Source: Asaia bogorensis_B
Lineage (GTDB): Bacteria; Pseudomonadota; Alphaproteobacteria; Acetobacterales; Acetobacteraceae
Assembly (NCBI RefSeq): GCF_900465315.1
Contig: NZ_UBIX01000015.1
Direction: 5' to 3' (one strand)
DNA: 64,000 nucleotides
Under the pieces are notes generated by a model that saw nothing but the letters and a program-made list of their open reading frames with translations, searched no databases and was not told the origin of the DNA. The position numbers and the translations under genes are program-made. Positions 18,132-27,641 of the stretch are shown one piece after another. Numbering within the stretch: position 1 is the first letter of the stretch; the number at the start of each line of letters is the position of its first letter.

Positions 18132-19706
18132 TCAGACGCCTCGCATATCGATCCAGAGTCGCAGTGCTTTTCCGACTTCTTGAAGGACAGGAAGGAAAGA
18201 GCGCTCATTCGAACGGAAAATTCTCATCGTAGGGTACCACGGGCTCCCTGTTCCGGAATCCCCCCAGCGCCAGCACGCATCCCAACGGCTTATCAACCAT
18301 ACGGGACAACCAAGCGCTCCGGCGAGATGCGCGGGTGACGTATCGACCGAGATGATCAGATCAAGATTACGCATGATGGCCGCCGTATCCGCCATGTCTC
18401 GTACCTCGCTCATGGGATCATGAATTGTCTGACCGGTCCAGCTCTTCAGCTCTTCCCTTGGTGTCCCGAATTGCAGATTGACGAAGGTCGCCTCAGCCGG
18501 GAGGAGCGCCTCGGCGAGATCGCTGAAGGAAATCGAGCGCCGCATATCAGCCAATGCGTATTCTGAGCGGAGACGACGCTCGCCTGCCCATACAAGACCG
18601 ATCCGCGGTCTACCCGCTGGCAGCAGGGCCGCCATTTTTTCTCGGTCAGCGGGGATATCGGTAATGTATGGAATGCAGGTTGGAATATCGTGCACCATCC
18701 GCACCCCGCTGATAAAGGGCAGATCCGGCACGGGGCACGCGTAATCATATGCGTGGTTCGTAGCAGCACTCACAGGGTCCAGCACCGTCAAAGCCGGGTA
18801 GGACTGACGCACCAGGCGCACCAGAGAGGCGGGCACACAGACGTGGATTTCGGCACCACGCGCTGCAAGGGCGGATAGGTGACGTATAAACTGGATCGTA
18901 TCGCCCAACCCCTGCTCCTGAAAGACAAGGATACGCTTCCCTGAGAGGCCGGTATCAGGACGGAGCCGGGGAATGCTGCGTACCCAGCCCTGCTGTGGGG
19001 TTATCTGCAATTCGCGCTCGAAATAGAGTGGCCAGCCTCTCTCAAAAAGACCCGCCTTGATCAGGGTGCAGGCATAACCAAACGCGATAGCTTTGCGTTC
19101 AGGGCTGATTCTGAGGGCTTTTTCATACCATGGCAGGGCTTCAACGGAGCGATTGAGCCGCTCGAGCGCACAACCGGCGTTATTGAGCAGTGACGCTGTT
19201 TCATCTCCGTCGTTGAACAGCGATTTCAGCACCGCAAGCGCCTCAGCAGGATACCCGACTTCAAGCAGGGACATGCTGATGAATTCCCCGATCTCCGCTT
19301 TCTGCCCGGGATAGGTTGCCATCATCTGTGCAAAGCTTGCGCAGCCGCCGCTTACGTCCCCGCGCACGATCTGCAAATGGGCGGAGAAAGCCTGGGCGGG
19401 CACATTGTCAGGTTGCAGGCGTATGACATTGCGCAGCAGGACCCCAACGATGTCGTAACGCGTTGTGAAACGCAGGATGAGCGACGCTCCCGCCATAGAG
19501 AGCTTCCACTCGTCCTGATGGACTGCCATCGTTTCGAGTACAAGTTTTAATCCGCTGATCCCGTCACCTGAGCCCAGCAGGGCCTCGCATGCCTCAACAA
19601 ACTTCCCGACATCCGGCGGTGCACCCGGGATTTTCCACCACTGCTCAGCAGGCGATGAAGCATGTGTCAGATCTCGCGGTTCCGGACTAGCCGTGTCGTG
19701 TGTCAT
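18132..19706 (-). CDS. second TPR protein with glycosyltransferase domain, FlmG-like paralogue
   Basis: Same plan as the protein at 3618-5036. Helical repeats cover about residues 20-230, with the TPR-like stretch SLLNNAGCALERLNRSVEAL then PWYEKALRISPERKAIAFGY. A GT-B-like catalytic half follows, with ILVFQEQGLGDTIQFIRHLS and the conserved DLIISVDTSPAHLAGALGCP then VWLISRWDACWRWG. The two proteins share the C-terminal motif order, so they are paralogues, probably acting on different flagellins or different acceptor sites. It sits alone between the transglycosylase and flhA and is divergent from flhA. Flagellin modification is inferred from domain plan and location. A start at 19721 is also possible. 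Confidence 0.83.
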   Translation of the reverse strand: MTHDTASPEPRDLTHASSPAEQWWKIPGAPPDVGKFVEACEALLGSGDGISGLKLVLETMAVHQDEWKLSMAGASLILRFTTRYDIVGVLLRNVIRLQPDNVPAQAFSAHLQIVRGDVSGGCASFAQMMATYPGQKAEIGEFISMSLLEVGYPAEALAVLKSLFNDGDETASLLNNAGCALERLNRSVEALPWYEKALRISPERKAIAFGYACTLIKAGLFERGWPLYFERELQITPQQGWVRSIPRLRPDTGLSGKRILVFQEQGLGDTIQFIRHLSALAARGAEIHVCVPASLVRLVRQSYPALTVLDPVSAATNHAYDYACPVPDLPFISGVRMVHDIPTCIPYITDIPADREKMAALLPAGRPRIGLVWAGERRLRSEYALADMRRSISFSDLAEALLPAEATFVNLQFGTPREELKSWTGQTIHDPMSEVRDMADTAAIMRNLDLIISVDTSPAHLAGALGCPVWLISRWDACWRWGDSGTGSPWYPTMRIFRSNERSFLPVLQEVGKALRLWIDMRGV

Positions 19707-19903
19707 GCCATCACCGATCATGTTCAGGTCATTTCGAAAGCAGGTTAGCGATCCATGAACGCGTAACGCTTAATATCTTGCCTCATCTACGCGAGACGGG
19801 ATACCTCTTGGCGCGAGATTCAAGCGCCTGCCGCAACGATTGGCGTATCATTCATTTCAGGACGACAGGTCGGGGCCCGTTGCGCAGCAATGCCGTCGGC
19901 ATC

Positions 19904-22126
19904 ATGACCCAGGCTAGGAAAGCTGACATTTTGGAAAGCGCAAACGTCTCTCCGGTCCGTGCCCCTTCCTCCAGCAAATCGCGCACGGGTGGCAACGCTG
20001 CCTCAAAACTTTTTTCTTCCTTGACCGGGCAAGTAACGAAGGCATCTCAATCCGTCAGAGATGGCAGTTACAAGACCTCCTGGCGACGGGCGATCCCCGG
20101 CACCGATGTCGGCCTTGCGCTCGGCGTGTTGCTGCTGCTGTCGATTCTGATCATCCCTCTGCCGACGTTCATTCTCGATCTCGGTCTCTCATTGTCGATC
20201 ACATCGAGCGTGCTTGTTCTGATGGTTTCCCTGTTTTTGGAGAGACCCATTGAATTCACCTCATTCCCTACCCTGCTTCTCCTCACGACACTGCTCCGCC
20301 TCTCGCTCGAAATCGCGACAACACGCCTTATCCTGAGCCACGGCAACGAAGGCACCTTTGCTGCGGGGCATGTTGTCGCCGCATTCGGAGGGTTCCTGAT
20401 GGGCGGTGATGTCGTGATCGGGGGAATCGTCTTCAGCATTCTTCTCGTCGTGAACTTCATGGTCATCACGAAGGGCTCGGGACGCATCGCAGAGGTTGCA
20501 GCACGCTTCTTTCTCGACTCCATGCCTGGCAAACAAATGGCCATCGATGCCGAGCTGTCGTCAGGAGCCATCAACGACAGGGTAGCACGCCTCAAGCGCA
20601 GGGAGCTCGAAGACGAAAGCTCATTTTACGGTGCCATGGACGGTGCTGCAAAATTTGTCCGCGGTGATGCCATTGCAGCGCTGATCATTACAGGGATCAA
20701 CATTGTCGGGGGGTTGGCTATCGGTGTCCTCCGCTACGGCATGCCTATCGGCGATGCGGCAAGTACGTTCACAACGCTGACTGTCGGTGACGGACTTGTT
20801 TCCCAGATTCCTGCCCTGCTCGTTTCGACAGCCTCCGGTATCGTGGTTACCAAAGGGGGAACTGCGGGGTCGGCAGACGTCACGCTTGTCCGCCAGCTCG
20901 GCGGAAACCCGAAGCCCATGGCGATGGCCGCGATTCTCTCCGGCTGCTTCGCATTGATGCCTGGGCTGCCTGCGTTTCCGTTCCTTATCATTGGTGCCCT
21001 TGCCGGCACCGCTGCATGGTGGCGCTGGAAAGTGCCGACACCAGATGAAGATGACAGTGACGTCAGCGAAGCGCCCCCGGCCCCTTCTGCGTCACCCATC
21101 TCTGATGTGCTCAAACTGGATCTGCTTCGTCTTGAGCTCGGGTTCGGGCTTCTTCCAATGACCAATGGTGAGAACGCGCAACTGACCGAGCAGATCAAGG
21201 CACTGAGAAGAACAATCGCATCCGAGATGGGCTTCATTACACCGCCCATCCGCATACAGGACAATATCGTTCTGCCGTCTGATCGCTACGTTATCAAACT
21301 GAAGGAAATCACCATCGGTAGTGGTGAAGTCCGGCCTGGCCGCCTCATGGCCATGACGCCATCGGGGGGCGCTCCCGATCTTGAGGGTGAGAGGACGTCA
21401 GAACCCGCTTTCGGTCTTCCCGCCGTGTGGATTGCACCGGCCCTCAAGCCGCGAGCCATGGCCCTCAAATGCACGGTCGTCGATCCTGCAAGTGTTCTGG
21501 TCACACATCTCAGCGAACTTGTGAGGCAAAATCTGCCAGATCTGCTGACTTACGTAGCGACCCAGAATCTGCTCGATGAACTGCCCCGGGATCAGCAGAA
21601 GCTGGTGGGAGACCTCATTCCATCACAGGTCACCCTGAGCACGGTGCAGCGTGTGTTGCAGTCGCTTCTCGCCGAACGGGTCTCCATACGCGACCTACCC
21701 ACAATTCTAGAGAGCATCCAGGAGGGTAATGGTCTGGGCTTGCGAGGCATCCAGGCCCTCACCGCTCATGTGCGCGTCCGCCTCTCCCGACAAATCTGCA
21801 GCGGCCTGGAGGGGCCCGCAGGTTATATCCCGATGATTACCCTCTCTCCGGAATGGGAAAACGACTTCGCCGCTCATATAGCCGGACAAGGCGACGACCG
21901 GCGACTTGCCATGCCGCCATCCATGCTCAATCGCTTCGTGATCAAACTGCGCGACGCCTTCAACGCCGTTTCAGCAAGTGGCGAGGTGCCGGTCATCGTC
22001 GTCTCCTCGACTGTACGCGATTCAATGCGATCAATCGTTGAGCGCGTACGCCCTGCGGTCCCGGTGCTATCCCAGGCAGAGATCTATCCCCGGGCACGTA
22101 TCAAAACCATCGAGACGATTACCTAG
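19904..22126 (+). CDS. flhA: FlhA, export gate protein of the flagellar type III system
   Basis: Largest membrane protein of the export gate. Eight predicted helices span about residues 65-375, starting DVGLALGVLLLLSILIIPLP. The conserved FHIPEP-type loop is visible (RIAEVAARFFLDSMPGKQMA, then IDAELSSGAIND). The C-terminal cytosolic ring domain has VTHLSELVRQNLPDLLT and LNRFVIKLRDAF. The frame is open from 19700, but the ATG at 19904 gives 740 residues, close to the family norm, after a Ser/Thr-rich N-terminal extension of about 60. The upstream gene is divergent, so a promoter lies between 19707 and 19903. Confidence 0.94.
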   Translation: MTQARKADILESANVSPVRAPSSSKSRTGGNAASKLFSSLTGQVTKASQSVRDGSYKTSWRRAIPGTDVGLALGVLLLLSILIIPLPTFILDLGLSLSITSSVLVLMVSLFLERPIEFTSFPTLLLLTTLLRLSLEIATTRLILSHGNEGTFAAGHVVAAFGGFLMGGDVVIGGIVFSILLVVNFMVITKGSGRIAEVAARFFLDSMPGKQMAIDAELSSGAINDRVARLKRRELEDESSFYGAMDGAAKFVRGDAIAALIITGINIVGGLAIGVLRYGMPIGDAASTFTTLTVGDGLVSQIPALLVSTASGIVVTKGGTAGSADVTLVRQLGGNPKPMAMAAILSGCFALMPGLPAFPFLIIGALAGTAAWWRWKVPTPDEDDSDVSEAPPAPSASPISDVLKLDLLRLELGFGLLPMTNGENAQLTEQIKALRRTIASEMGFITPPIRIQDNIVLPSDRYVIKLKEITIGSGEVRPGRLMAMTPSGGAPDLEGERTSEPAFGLPAVWIAPALKPRAMALKCTVVDPASVLVTHLSELVRQNLPDLLTYVATQNLLDELPRDQQKLVGDLIPSQVTLSTVQRVLQSLLAERVSIRDLPTILESIQEGNGLGLRGIQALTAHVRVRLSRQICSGLEGPAGYIPMITLSPEWENDFAAHIAGQGDDRRLAMPPSMLNRFVIKLRDAFNAVSASGEVPVIVVSSTVRDSMRSIVERVRPAVPVLSQAEIYPRARIKTIETIT

Positions 22127-22286
22127 ACCTCGCCTCGCGCCCCATAAGCCAGCCCCAAAAGGCCCCGCACGACCAGATCATTGACAATGACAACAAACAA
22201 TCCTCTCTTCACGCTCTCTTGAAGGTTCGCTCAATAGAGGGCGCACCGCACCGTCGGGTACCAACGAACAGGCGAGAAGCTGCAAC

Positions 22287-23864
22287 ATGACTGAAACCCT
22301 ACTCTCTGATCTGGCACGCAGGCAGGATTTCATTGGCATGGGACGGAGTGATCTTGCCTCGTTGCGCTCGATGGCCAGTCTCATAGAACGGGAACTTCCG
22401 GGAGTACTTGACGGCCTCTACCGGAAGATCCGTGAAACACCGCGCTCACGTGCATTCTTTACTGATAACGCCCATATGGAGCGTGCTAAAGAGGCGCAAC
22501 TCGCCCACTGGCAACGTATAGCCAAGGCGCGGTTTGACGAGGATTACGTTGCACATGTCACAAAGATAGGGACAACTCATGCCCGTATCGGGCTGGAACC
22601 CAGCTTTTACATCGGTGCATATGGCCGGATTCTTGTTGCTCTGATGCACGAAATCATCCGCGATGATCAGCCCCGGGGCATTCTGAAAAAGCTGTATTCA
22701 CACAATGTGGATGACATGGCTGGACGCATCGAAAGTCTGACCAAGGCTGTCCTCATTGAGATCGATCTTACAATATCGGCTTACCTCGATGGCATGGACC
22801 AGGCCCGTCTCCGCCTACAGGAGGAGCAGACGCAGCGTGCGCAAGAAGATCAGGCGACAGTTGAGATCCTCGGTCAGGCCCTGAGCGCCCTGGCGAATGG
22901 TGATCTGACCCTCAGGATTGCAGATGGGGCAGTCCCGGAGCGGCTGGACGCTCTTCGTCTGCACTTCAATCAGGCTGCGGTCACGCTCCAGCAGACGATA
23001 CACCATATCAGCAACGAGGCCGTGCATATTGGAACAAATGCCACCGATATTGGTCACGGCGCCGATCAGCTTTCCAGCCGTACCGAACAACAGGCCGCGG
23101 CTGGGGAGGAGATGTCCGCAGCGCTTGGCCAGATAGCCGGCAGTGTGAAGCAGACCGCTATCGAGACGCGCAAAACCGAAGAGATGGTTCTCGTGGCCCA
23201 GCGTGAGGCAGAACATGCCGACATCATCAGGACCGATACGATTGCCGCGATGACTGCCATTGAGTCTTCCTCACAGGAGATCGGTGGCATCATCACCATC
23301 ATGAACGAGATTGCATTCCAGACCAACCTCCTTGCCTTGAATGCGAGCGTGGAAGCCGCGCGCGCCGGTGATGTTGGTCGCGGCTTTGCCGTGGTGGCCG
23401 AAGAGGTCCGGGCCCTCTCACAGCGCTCTCGGGAGGCAGCAGAGGCTATAGGACGGCTGATCGCTCAATCGGATGCCCATGTGCGTCTCGGCGTTACGAA
23501 AGTGCGAGAGGCCGGACTGGCGCTACAAAAGGTGATGGATCAGGTTCGGGAAATCAGCAGCGCCGTCACAGTCATCGCGTCATCTGCGCAGAGACAGTCC
23601 CAAAGCATCGGCGAACTCAATGTGGCAATGAGCGACCTTGAGCAGACGACCATGCAGAATGCAGGCGCGGCCGAGGAAAGCGCAGAGGCAGTGAAGAGCC
23701 TCGTGTCAACAGCAGACTCTCTTGCAGAACTCGTATCACACTTTGCCTTCAGTGATATCGAGCGCAATTCGGCATCAGAAGGAACGTCCCCTCCCCCGGC
23801 GGGAGGGGCAGGGCGCCCGGGGAGAATGATCGCGGGAAAGGCTCATCTGGAAACCTCTTCGTAA
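22287..23864 (+). CDS. globin-coupled chemotaxis sensor (HemAT-like)
   Basis: Soluble aerotaxis-type receptor. The N-terminal 170 residues form a protoglobin domain. The proximal haem-ligand histidine is His98 in TKIGTTHARIGLEPSFYIGA. A linker containing a HAMP-like ALSALANGDLTLRI segment follows, and then a methyl-accepting signalling domain with tip NEIAFQTNLLALNASVEAAR and AGDVGRGFAVVAEEVRALSQ. No membrane helix is visible. The family senses O2 through the haem, which fits an obligate aerobe. It lies between flhA and the DUF1217 gene. It ends HLETSS, without a CheR-tethering pentapeptide. Confidence 0.95.
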   Translation: MTETLLSDLARRQDFIGMGRSDLASLRSMASLIERELPGVLDGLYRKIRETPRSRAFFTDNAHMERAKEAQLAHWQRIAKARFDEDYVAHVTKIGTTHARIGLEPSFYIGAYGRILVALMHEIIRDDQPRGILKKLYSHNVDDMAGRIESLTKAVLIEIDLTISAYLDGMDQARLRLQEEQTQRAQEDQATVEILGQALSALANGDLTLRIADGAVPERLDALRLHFNQAAVTLQQTIHHISNEAVHIGTNATDIGHGADQLSSRTEQQAAAGEEMSAALGQIAGSVKQTAIETRKTEEMVLVAQREAEHADIIRTDTIAAMTAIESSSQEIGGIITIMNEIAFQTNLLALNASVEAARAGDVGRGFAVVAEEVRALSQRSREAAEAIGRLIAQSDAHVRLGVTKVREAGLALQKVMDQVREISSAVTVIASSAQRQSQSIGELNVAMSDLEQTTMQNAGAAEESAEAVKSLVSTADSLAELVSHFAFSDIERNSASEGTSPPPAGGAGRPGRMIAGKAHLETSS

Positions 23865-23914
23865 TTTTCTCCCGTTAGGATCGCGCAAGAGCGGAGGAAC
23901 CCCGGGAGACGTGT

Positions 23915-25666
23915 ATGGCCATAACAAACATATCACCGGTTGCCAGCTACCTTTCAGCCCTCAAGGACGAGGACCTGGCCGCATCGAATTACGCCAAGAG
24001 CGATATTGCAACGAAGCAGGCAGTCGCTGCCTTTGAAAAAAAAGCGCCTGCGATAACCTCTGCTGATGCCCTCCTGAAAGATTATTCCTCTCTTCAGGTC
24101 GTACTCGGGGCGTTTGGGATGGGGAGCTACGCCAATGCGACAGCACTCATCAAGGACCTGCTGACCCAGGACCCCAGCTCCAGTAAATCTCTCGCCAAGA
24201 CGTCTCAAAACGCAACATGGCTTGCCTTCGCCGACGCGTTCAAGGTCTGGGGGCAGAACAAGGGTAGCTCTAGCGACACAGCGTTCATCGCTGGTAGCGG
24301 TTCAACGGCGCTCAGCACAACCTATACGCCGACCAGTTCTGTAACGATGAGCGCAACCCTCCCCTCTGCAGGGGCCTCTGGCCAGACATATGTTTCGCCC
24401 GCCGTCGACGCGTATGACGATGTTTCCGGGGCTCACAAGATCGCGCTTCAGTGGACACAAAGCAAGACGAACCCTTTGAGCTGGAGTGTCTCTGCCTTTG
24501 ATGCCGAGGGCAATGCATCGGTCGCGAGCAATGCGTTTCAGGTGACATTTAACAGCGATGGTACGCTTGCTTCCGCGACCAATACGACTACCGGAGCGAC
24601 TATTGCCTCGGGTGCAGCCGGACAGGCGGTCGAGCTGCCCATCACGCTTAACGACGCGAATGAAAAGGGTCAGGCAATATCAATCTCGCTGGGCACGCTC
24701 GGGGGCAGTTCAGGCGTGATCATGGCTGGCAACAGCTACCAGGCTACCAGCCCAACCCAGTCGGTGCTGTTGCAGAACGTCGACTCTTCCAGCACCTCGC
24801 TCTCAATGCCCTCCGCGACAATCGGATCGCTTTCCGGCACCGGACAGACCTATATCACGGCCCCTTTCAATCCGAACCAGGCGTCTGACGATACGAACAA
24901 TGTCACGCTCGGTCGGACGTATCTGTCGGTCAAATGGGCGCAAAGCAGCAGCGATCCGAGCACCTGGAGTGCCTACGTCGTCGATCCTTATGGTTCTACC
25001 GTCAATAGCACCGTGGTGTCAGTGGGCTTCGATGGCTCCGGCAACGTGCTTCAGGTCAATGGGCAGTACACCCATGACATCCCCTCGCTGCAGGCAACGG
25101 TCAACGGAGTGCAGTATAGCGTCGCTCTCCAACCACCCAATCTGTCACAGAGTTCCGAGGCCAGCCAATTGGTGCTCAAGAGCGACAGTAAGGTCTCCAG
25201 TACGGTTGACGGTGTGTCGATCGATCAGATCGTTTCGAACTATCAGAAACAGCAATATGAGTCGAACGACGCCAACACGGATAACGGCGTAGGCAACGCT
25301 CTGTATTTTACGCGCAAGATGGCCAGCGTCACCTCGCTCAGCCAGATCATGTCCGATACCAAGTTGCTTCAGGTGGTCGAGACCGTATCAGGCTACGATC
25401 CCTCGACGTTTGGTGCGCTGAGCTACGATCAACAAGTGCGCATGCTTACGAAAAAGGTAGACTTCTCGAAACTCAAGACTCCTGATCAGATTCAGAAATA
25501 CGCTGAACAATATCTGACCCTTCTCCAGATCACTCCGCAGCCAGCGGACAAGCCTGCGGACATGCTCGATCTGTTTGGTGGTGACGACTCAAAATCAGGC
25601 ATACTCGCCTTGTTCGGCGATGATGACAGTTCTTCTTCATCCAGCATTTATTCTGGTCTGTTTTGA
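23915..25666 (+). CDS. DUF1217 flagellar protein with hook-like beta domains inserted
   Basis: The N-terminal 100 residues (SPVASYLSALKDEDLAASNY onward, with DALLKDYSSLQVVLGAFGMG) and the C-terminal 160 residues match the DUF1217 family, found in alphaproteobacterial flagellar clusters and of unknown function. The middle (about residues 150-410) is a beta-rich insert sharing its repeats with the local FlgE. For example, TFNSDGTLAS here is TFNSNGTLAS there, and SISLGTLGGSSGVIMA here is SLSLGTIGGTSGTIMA there. A second shared repeat has LSVKWAQSSSDPSTWSAYVV. The start has GGGAG upstream. It ends exactly at fliI. An axial, hook-associated or export-related role is inferred. Confidence 0.82.
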   Translation: MAITNISPVASYLSALKDEDLAASNYAKSDIATKQAVAAFEKKAPAITSADALLKDYSSLQVVLGAFGMGSYANATALIKDLLTQDPSSSKSLAKTSQNATWLAFADAFKVWGQNKGSSSDTAFIAGSGSTALSTTYTPTSSVTMSATLPSAGASGQTYVSPAVDAYDDVSGAHKIALQWTQSKTNPLSWSVSAFDAEGNASVASNAFQVTFNSDGTLASATNTTTGATIASGAAGQAVELPITLNDANEKGQAISISLGTLGGSSGVIMAGNSYQATSPTQSVLLQNVDSSSTSLSMPSATIGSLSGTGQTYITAPFNPNQASDDTNNVTLGRTYLSVKWAQSSSDPSTWSAYVVDPYGSTVNSTVVSVGFDGSGNVLQVNGQYTHDIPSLQATVNGVQYSVALQPPNLSQSSEASQLVLKSDSKVSSTVDGVSIDQIVSNYQKQQYESNDANTDNGVGNALYFTRKMASVTSLSQIMSDTKLLQVVETVSGYDPSTFGALSYDQQVRMLTKKVDFSKLKTPDQIQKYAEQYLTLLQITPQPADKPADMLDLFGGDDSKSGILALFGDDDSSSSSSIYSGLF

Positions 25667-27099
25667 CCGATCAGATGCGCCTCGATGAAGACTTGACACT
25701 TTCCCGGCTCACACAAGAGCTTGGTGCCCTTGCACAGGCCGTCAGAACGCCTTTGCACGACCTTCCTGTTGCATGCCTGGAAGGAAAGGTCACTGCAGTT
25801 ACGGGCCTTTCCGTCGCATTAACCGGTATGACGGGCTTTACTGGCGTAGGTGATCGGGTCACGCTCGCAGCCCTGGATGGACGTGAAATCGATGCCGAGA
25901 TTGTCGGCTTTCGTGACGAGACGGCCATTGCGATGCCATTCGGTTCCCTTGATGGCATTGGGGCCGGTTGTCGCGCCCTTTTTCCGCTTCTGCCATCGGG
26001 TGAACGTCAGAAACGTTCCGGCGCAAATCTCGTGGTCAATGATCATTTTGTTGGTCGCGTGATCGACCCCATGGGCAAGCCCATCGATGGGAAAGCGCCC
26101 CTTTCCCCAAGTGGCCTATCGTGCAACCTGCGGGCGTCGCCGCCAGATGCAGCATCTCGCGCACGCCTCGGCCCCCGGATGAGCCTGGGTGTTTCAGCAT
26201 TGGACCTGTTTGCCACATGTCGCCAGGGACAGCGGCTCGGACTTTTTGCGGGTTCCGGCGTAGGCAAGTCCACGCTTATGGGAATGCTCACGCGCAACAG
26301 CGCTTGCGATATCGCCGTAATCGCTCTCGTTGGGGAGCGAGGGCGTGAGGTAAGGGAATTCCTTGAGGATGATCTGGGCGAAGAAGGGTTGTCGAAGGCC
26401 GTAGTCGTCGTTGCAACGTCCGATTCGCCCCCATTAATGAGGCGGGAAGCCGCTTATACCGCCACGACGATTGCCGAGTATTTCCGCGATCAGGGAAAAT
26501 CAGTGCTGCTCCTGATGGACAGCGTCACACGTTTTTGCCACGCCTTGCGGGAAATTGGCCTCTCTGGCGGTGAGCCCCCCGCAACACGAGGCTATCCTCC
26601 AAGCGTTTTCGCCGAATTGCCCAGACTCCTTGAGCGGGCAGGTCCGGGGCTTTCAACGCCAGACGGGCGTGCAGGACAAATAACCGCCATCTATTCGGTC
26701 CTTGTCGAAGGAGACGACCATAATGAGCCGGTTGCAGATGCGGTTCGCGGCATTCTGGACGGGCACGTGATAATGGATCGACGCATAGCGGAAGCCGGAC
26801 GTTATCCGGCTATAAACGTGCTGCGCTCCCTTTCCCGCACGGCGTCAGGATGCAACACCCGTGAAGAGAATGCCCTGACGCGTGAGGCACGCGCGACACT
26901 GGCAGTGTGGGAGGATATCCGGGATATCGTTCAGCTTGGTGCCTATCGTGAGGGCAGTGATGCCAAGTCGGACCGGGCCATCAGGCTCGCACCGGAGATC
27001 GATTCTCTACTCCAGCAGGAACGCATGGAAGTCAGAGCCCTGTCCGACAGTTTTCTTGCCCTCAATAATCTGGTTGCTGCCTATGGCGGACCACAATGA
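25663..27099 (+). CDS. fliI: FliI, flagellum-specific export ATPase
   Basis: Hexameric ATPase that drives export of rod, hook and filament subunits. The Walker A motif GLFAGSGVGKSTLMGML lies near residue 200, preceded by LFATCRQGQRLG. Walker B is VLLLMDSVTRF with the family's following SLAR-like stretch replaced by CHALREIGL. The FliI/YscN signature PATRGYPPSVFAELPRLLER is intact. Two starts compete: TTG at 25663 overlapping the previous stop, and ATG at 25675. Neither has an obvious ribosome binding site, so translational coupling is likely. fliJ overlaps its 3' end by 4 bp. Confidence 0.96.
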   Translation: MTDQMRLDEDLTLSRLTQELGALAQAVRTPLHDLPVACLEGKVTAVTGLSVALTGMTGFTGVGDRVTLAALDGREIDAEIVGFRDETAIAMPFGSLDGIGAGCRALFPLLPSGERQKRSGANLVVNDHFVGRVIDPMGKPIDGKAPLSPSGLSCNLRASPPDAASRARLGPRMSLGVSALDLFATCRQGQRLGLFAGSGVGKSTLMGMLTRNSACDIAVIALVGERGREVREFLEDDLGEEGLSKAVVVVATSDSPPLMRREAAYTATTIAEYFRDQGKSVLLLMDSVTRFCHALREIGLSGGEPPATRGYPPSVFAELPRLLERAGPGLSTPDGRAGQITAIYSVLVEGDDHNEPVADAVRGILDGHVIMDRRIAEAGRYPAINVLRSLSRTASGCNTREENALTREARATLAVWEDIRDIVQLGAYREGSDAKSDRAIRLAPEIDSLLQQERMEVRALSDSFLALNNLVAAYGGPQ

Positions 27100-27509
27100 C
27101 CCATCGCCTGCGCTGCCTCGCCACTTTGGCCAAAATACGGGAACGCGAGAGACTTGATGCGCAAACGCAACTGATTGCTGCGCAGCAGCTGCAGGATGGC
27201 AAATCCGCAAGTCTGACTTATGCGACAGACGTGCTTGCCGAGGAACGTCGCATTGCAACGGCGGGAAACGTGACCATGGAGACGTTTCGCGTCTGGTTTC
27301 CGTCTGGCCTTGCAAAGGTCGCGTACGCCAGAGACGAATATCATAACGCTTCTGCCGCGACAGACACTGCGCGACTTTTCGCTCTGGAGACGGCAGTCAG
27401 ACATAAGGCTACAGAAACGGTCTTTCGGCGTCTGGAAAAAGAGCGTAATGATTCTCACACACGCCGTGAGCAAGCCGAACTCGACGAGTTATCGTTGCGT
27501 AAGCGCTAA
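27096..27509 (+). CDS. fliJ: FliJ, flagellar export chaperone/coiled-coil partner of FliI
   Basis: A 137-residue, almost wholly helical, charged protein, as expected for FliJ, which links the export ATPase ring to FlhA. It overlaps the fliI stop (ATGA). The sequence has no diagnostic catalytic motif. The N-terminal CLATLAKIRERERLDAQTQ and C-terminal HTRREQAELDELSLRKR coiled-coil pattern, plus size and position right after fliI, make the call. Confidence 0.85.
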   Translation: MTHRLRCLATLAKIRERERLDAQTQLIAAQQLQDGKSASLTYATDVLAEERRIATAGNVTMETFRVWFPSGLAKVAYARDEYHNASAATDTARLFALETAVRHKATETVFRRLEKERNDSHTRREQAELDELSLRKR

Positions 27510-27641
27510 TTCATAGGCGAATGTCTTTGATACGTCGCTTTGAACGCCCGGGAGTTTGCGTTTTTTACCATTCGCAAACCTCGTCATTTCACTCCGCCAG
27601 TCAGGTAGAGACCTCATATTCCAATAGCGATCAGGAATGTT

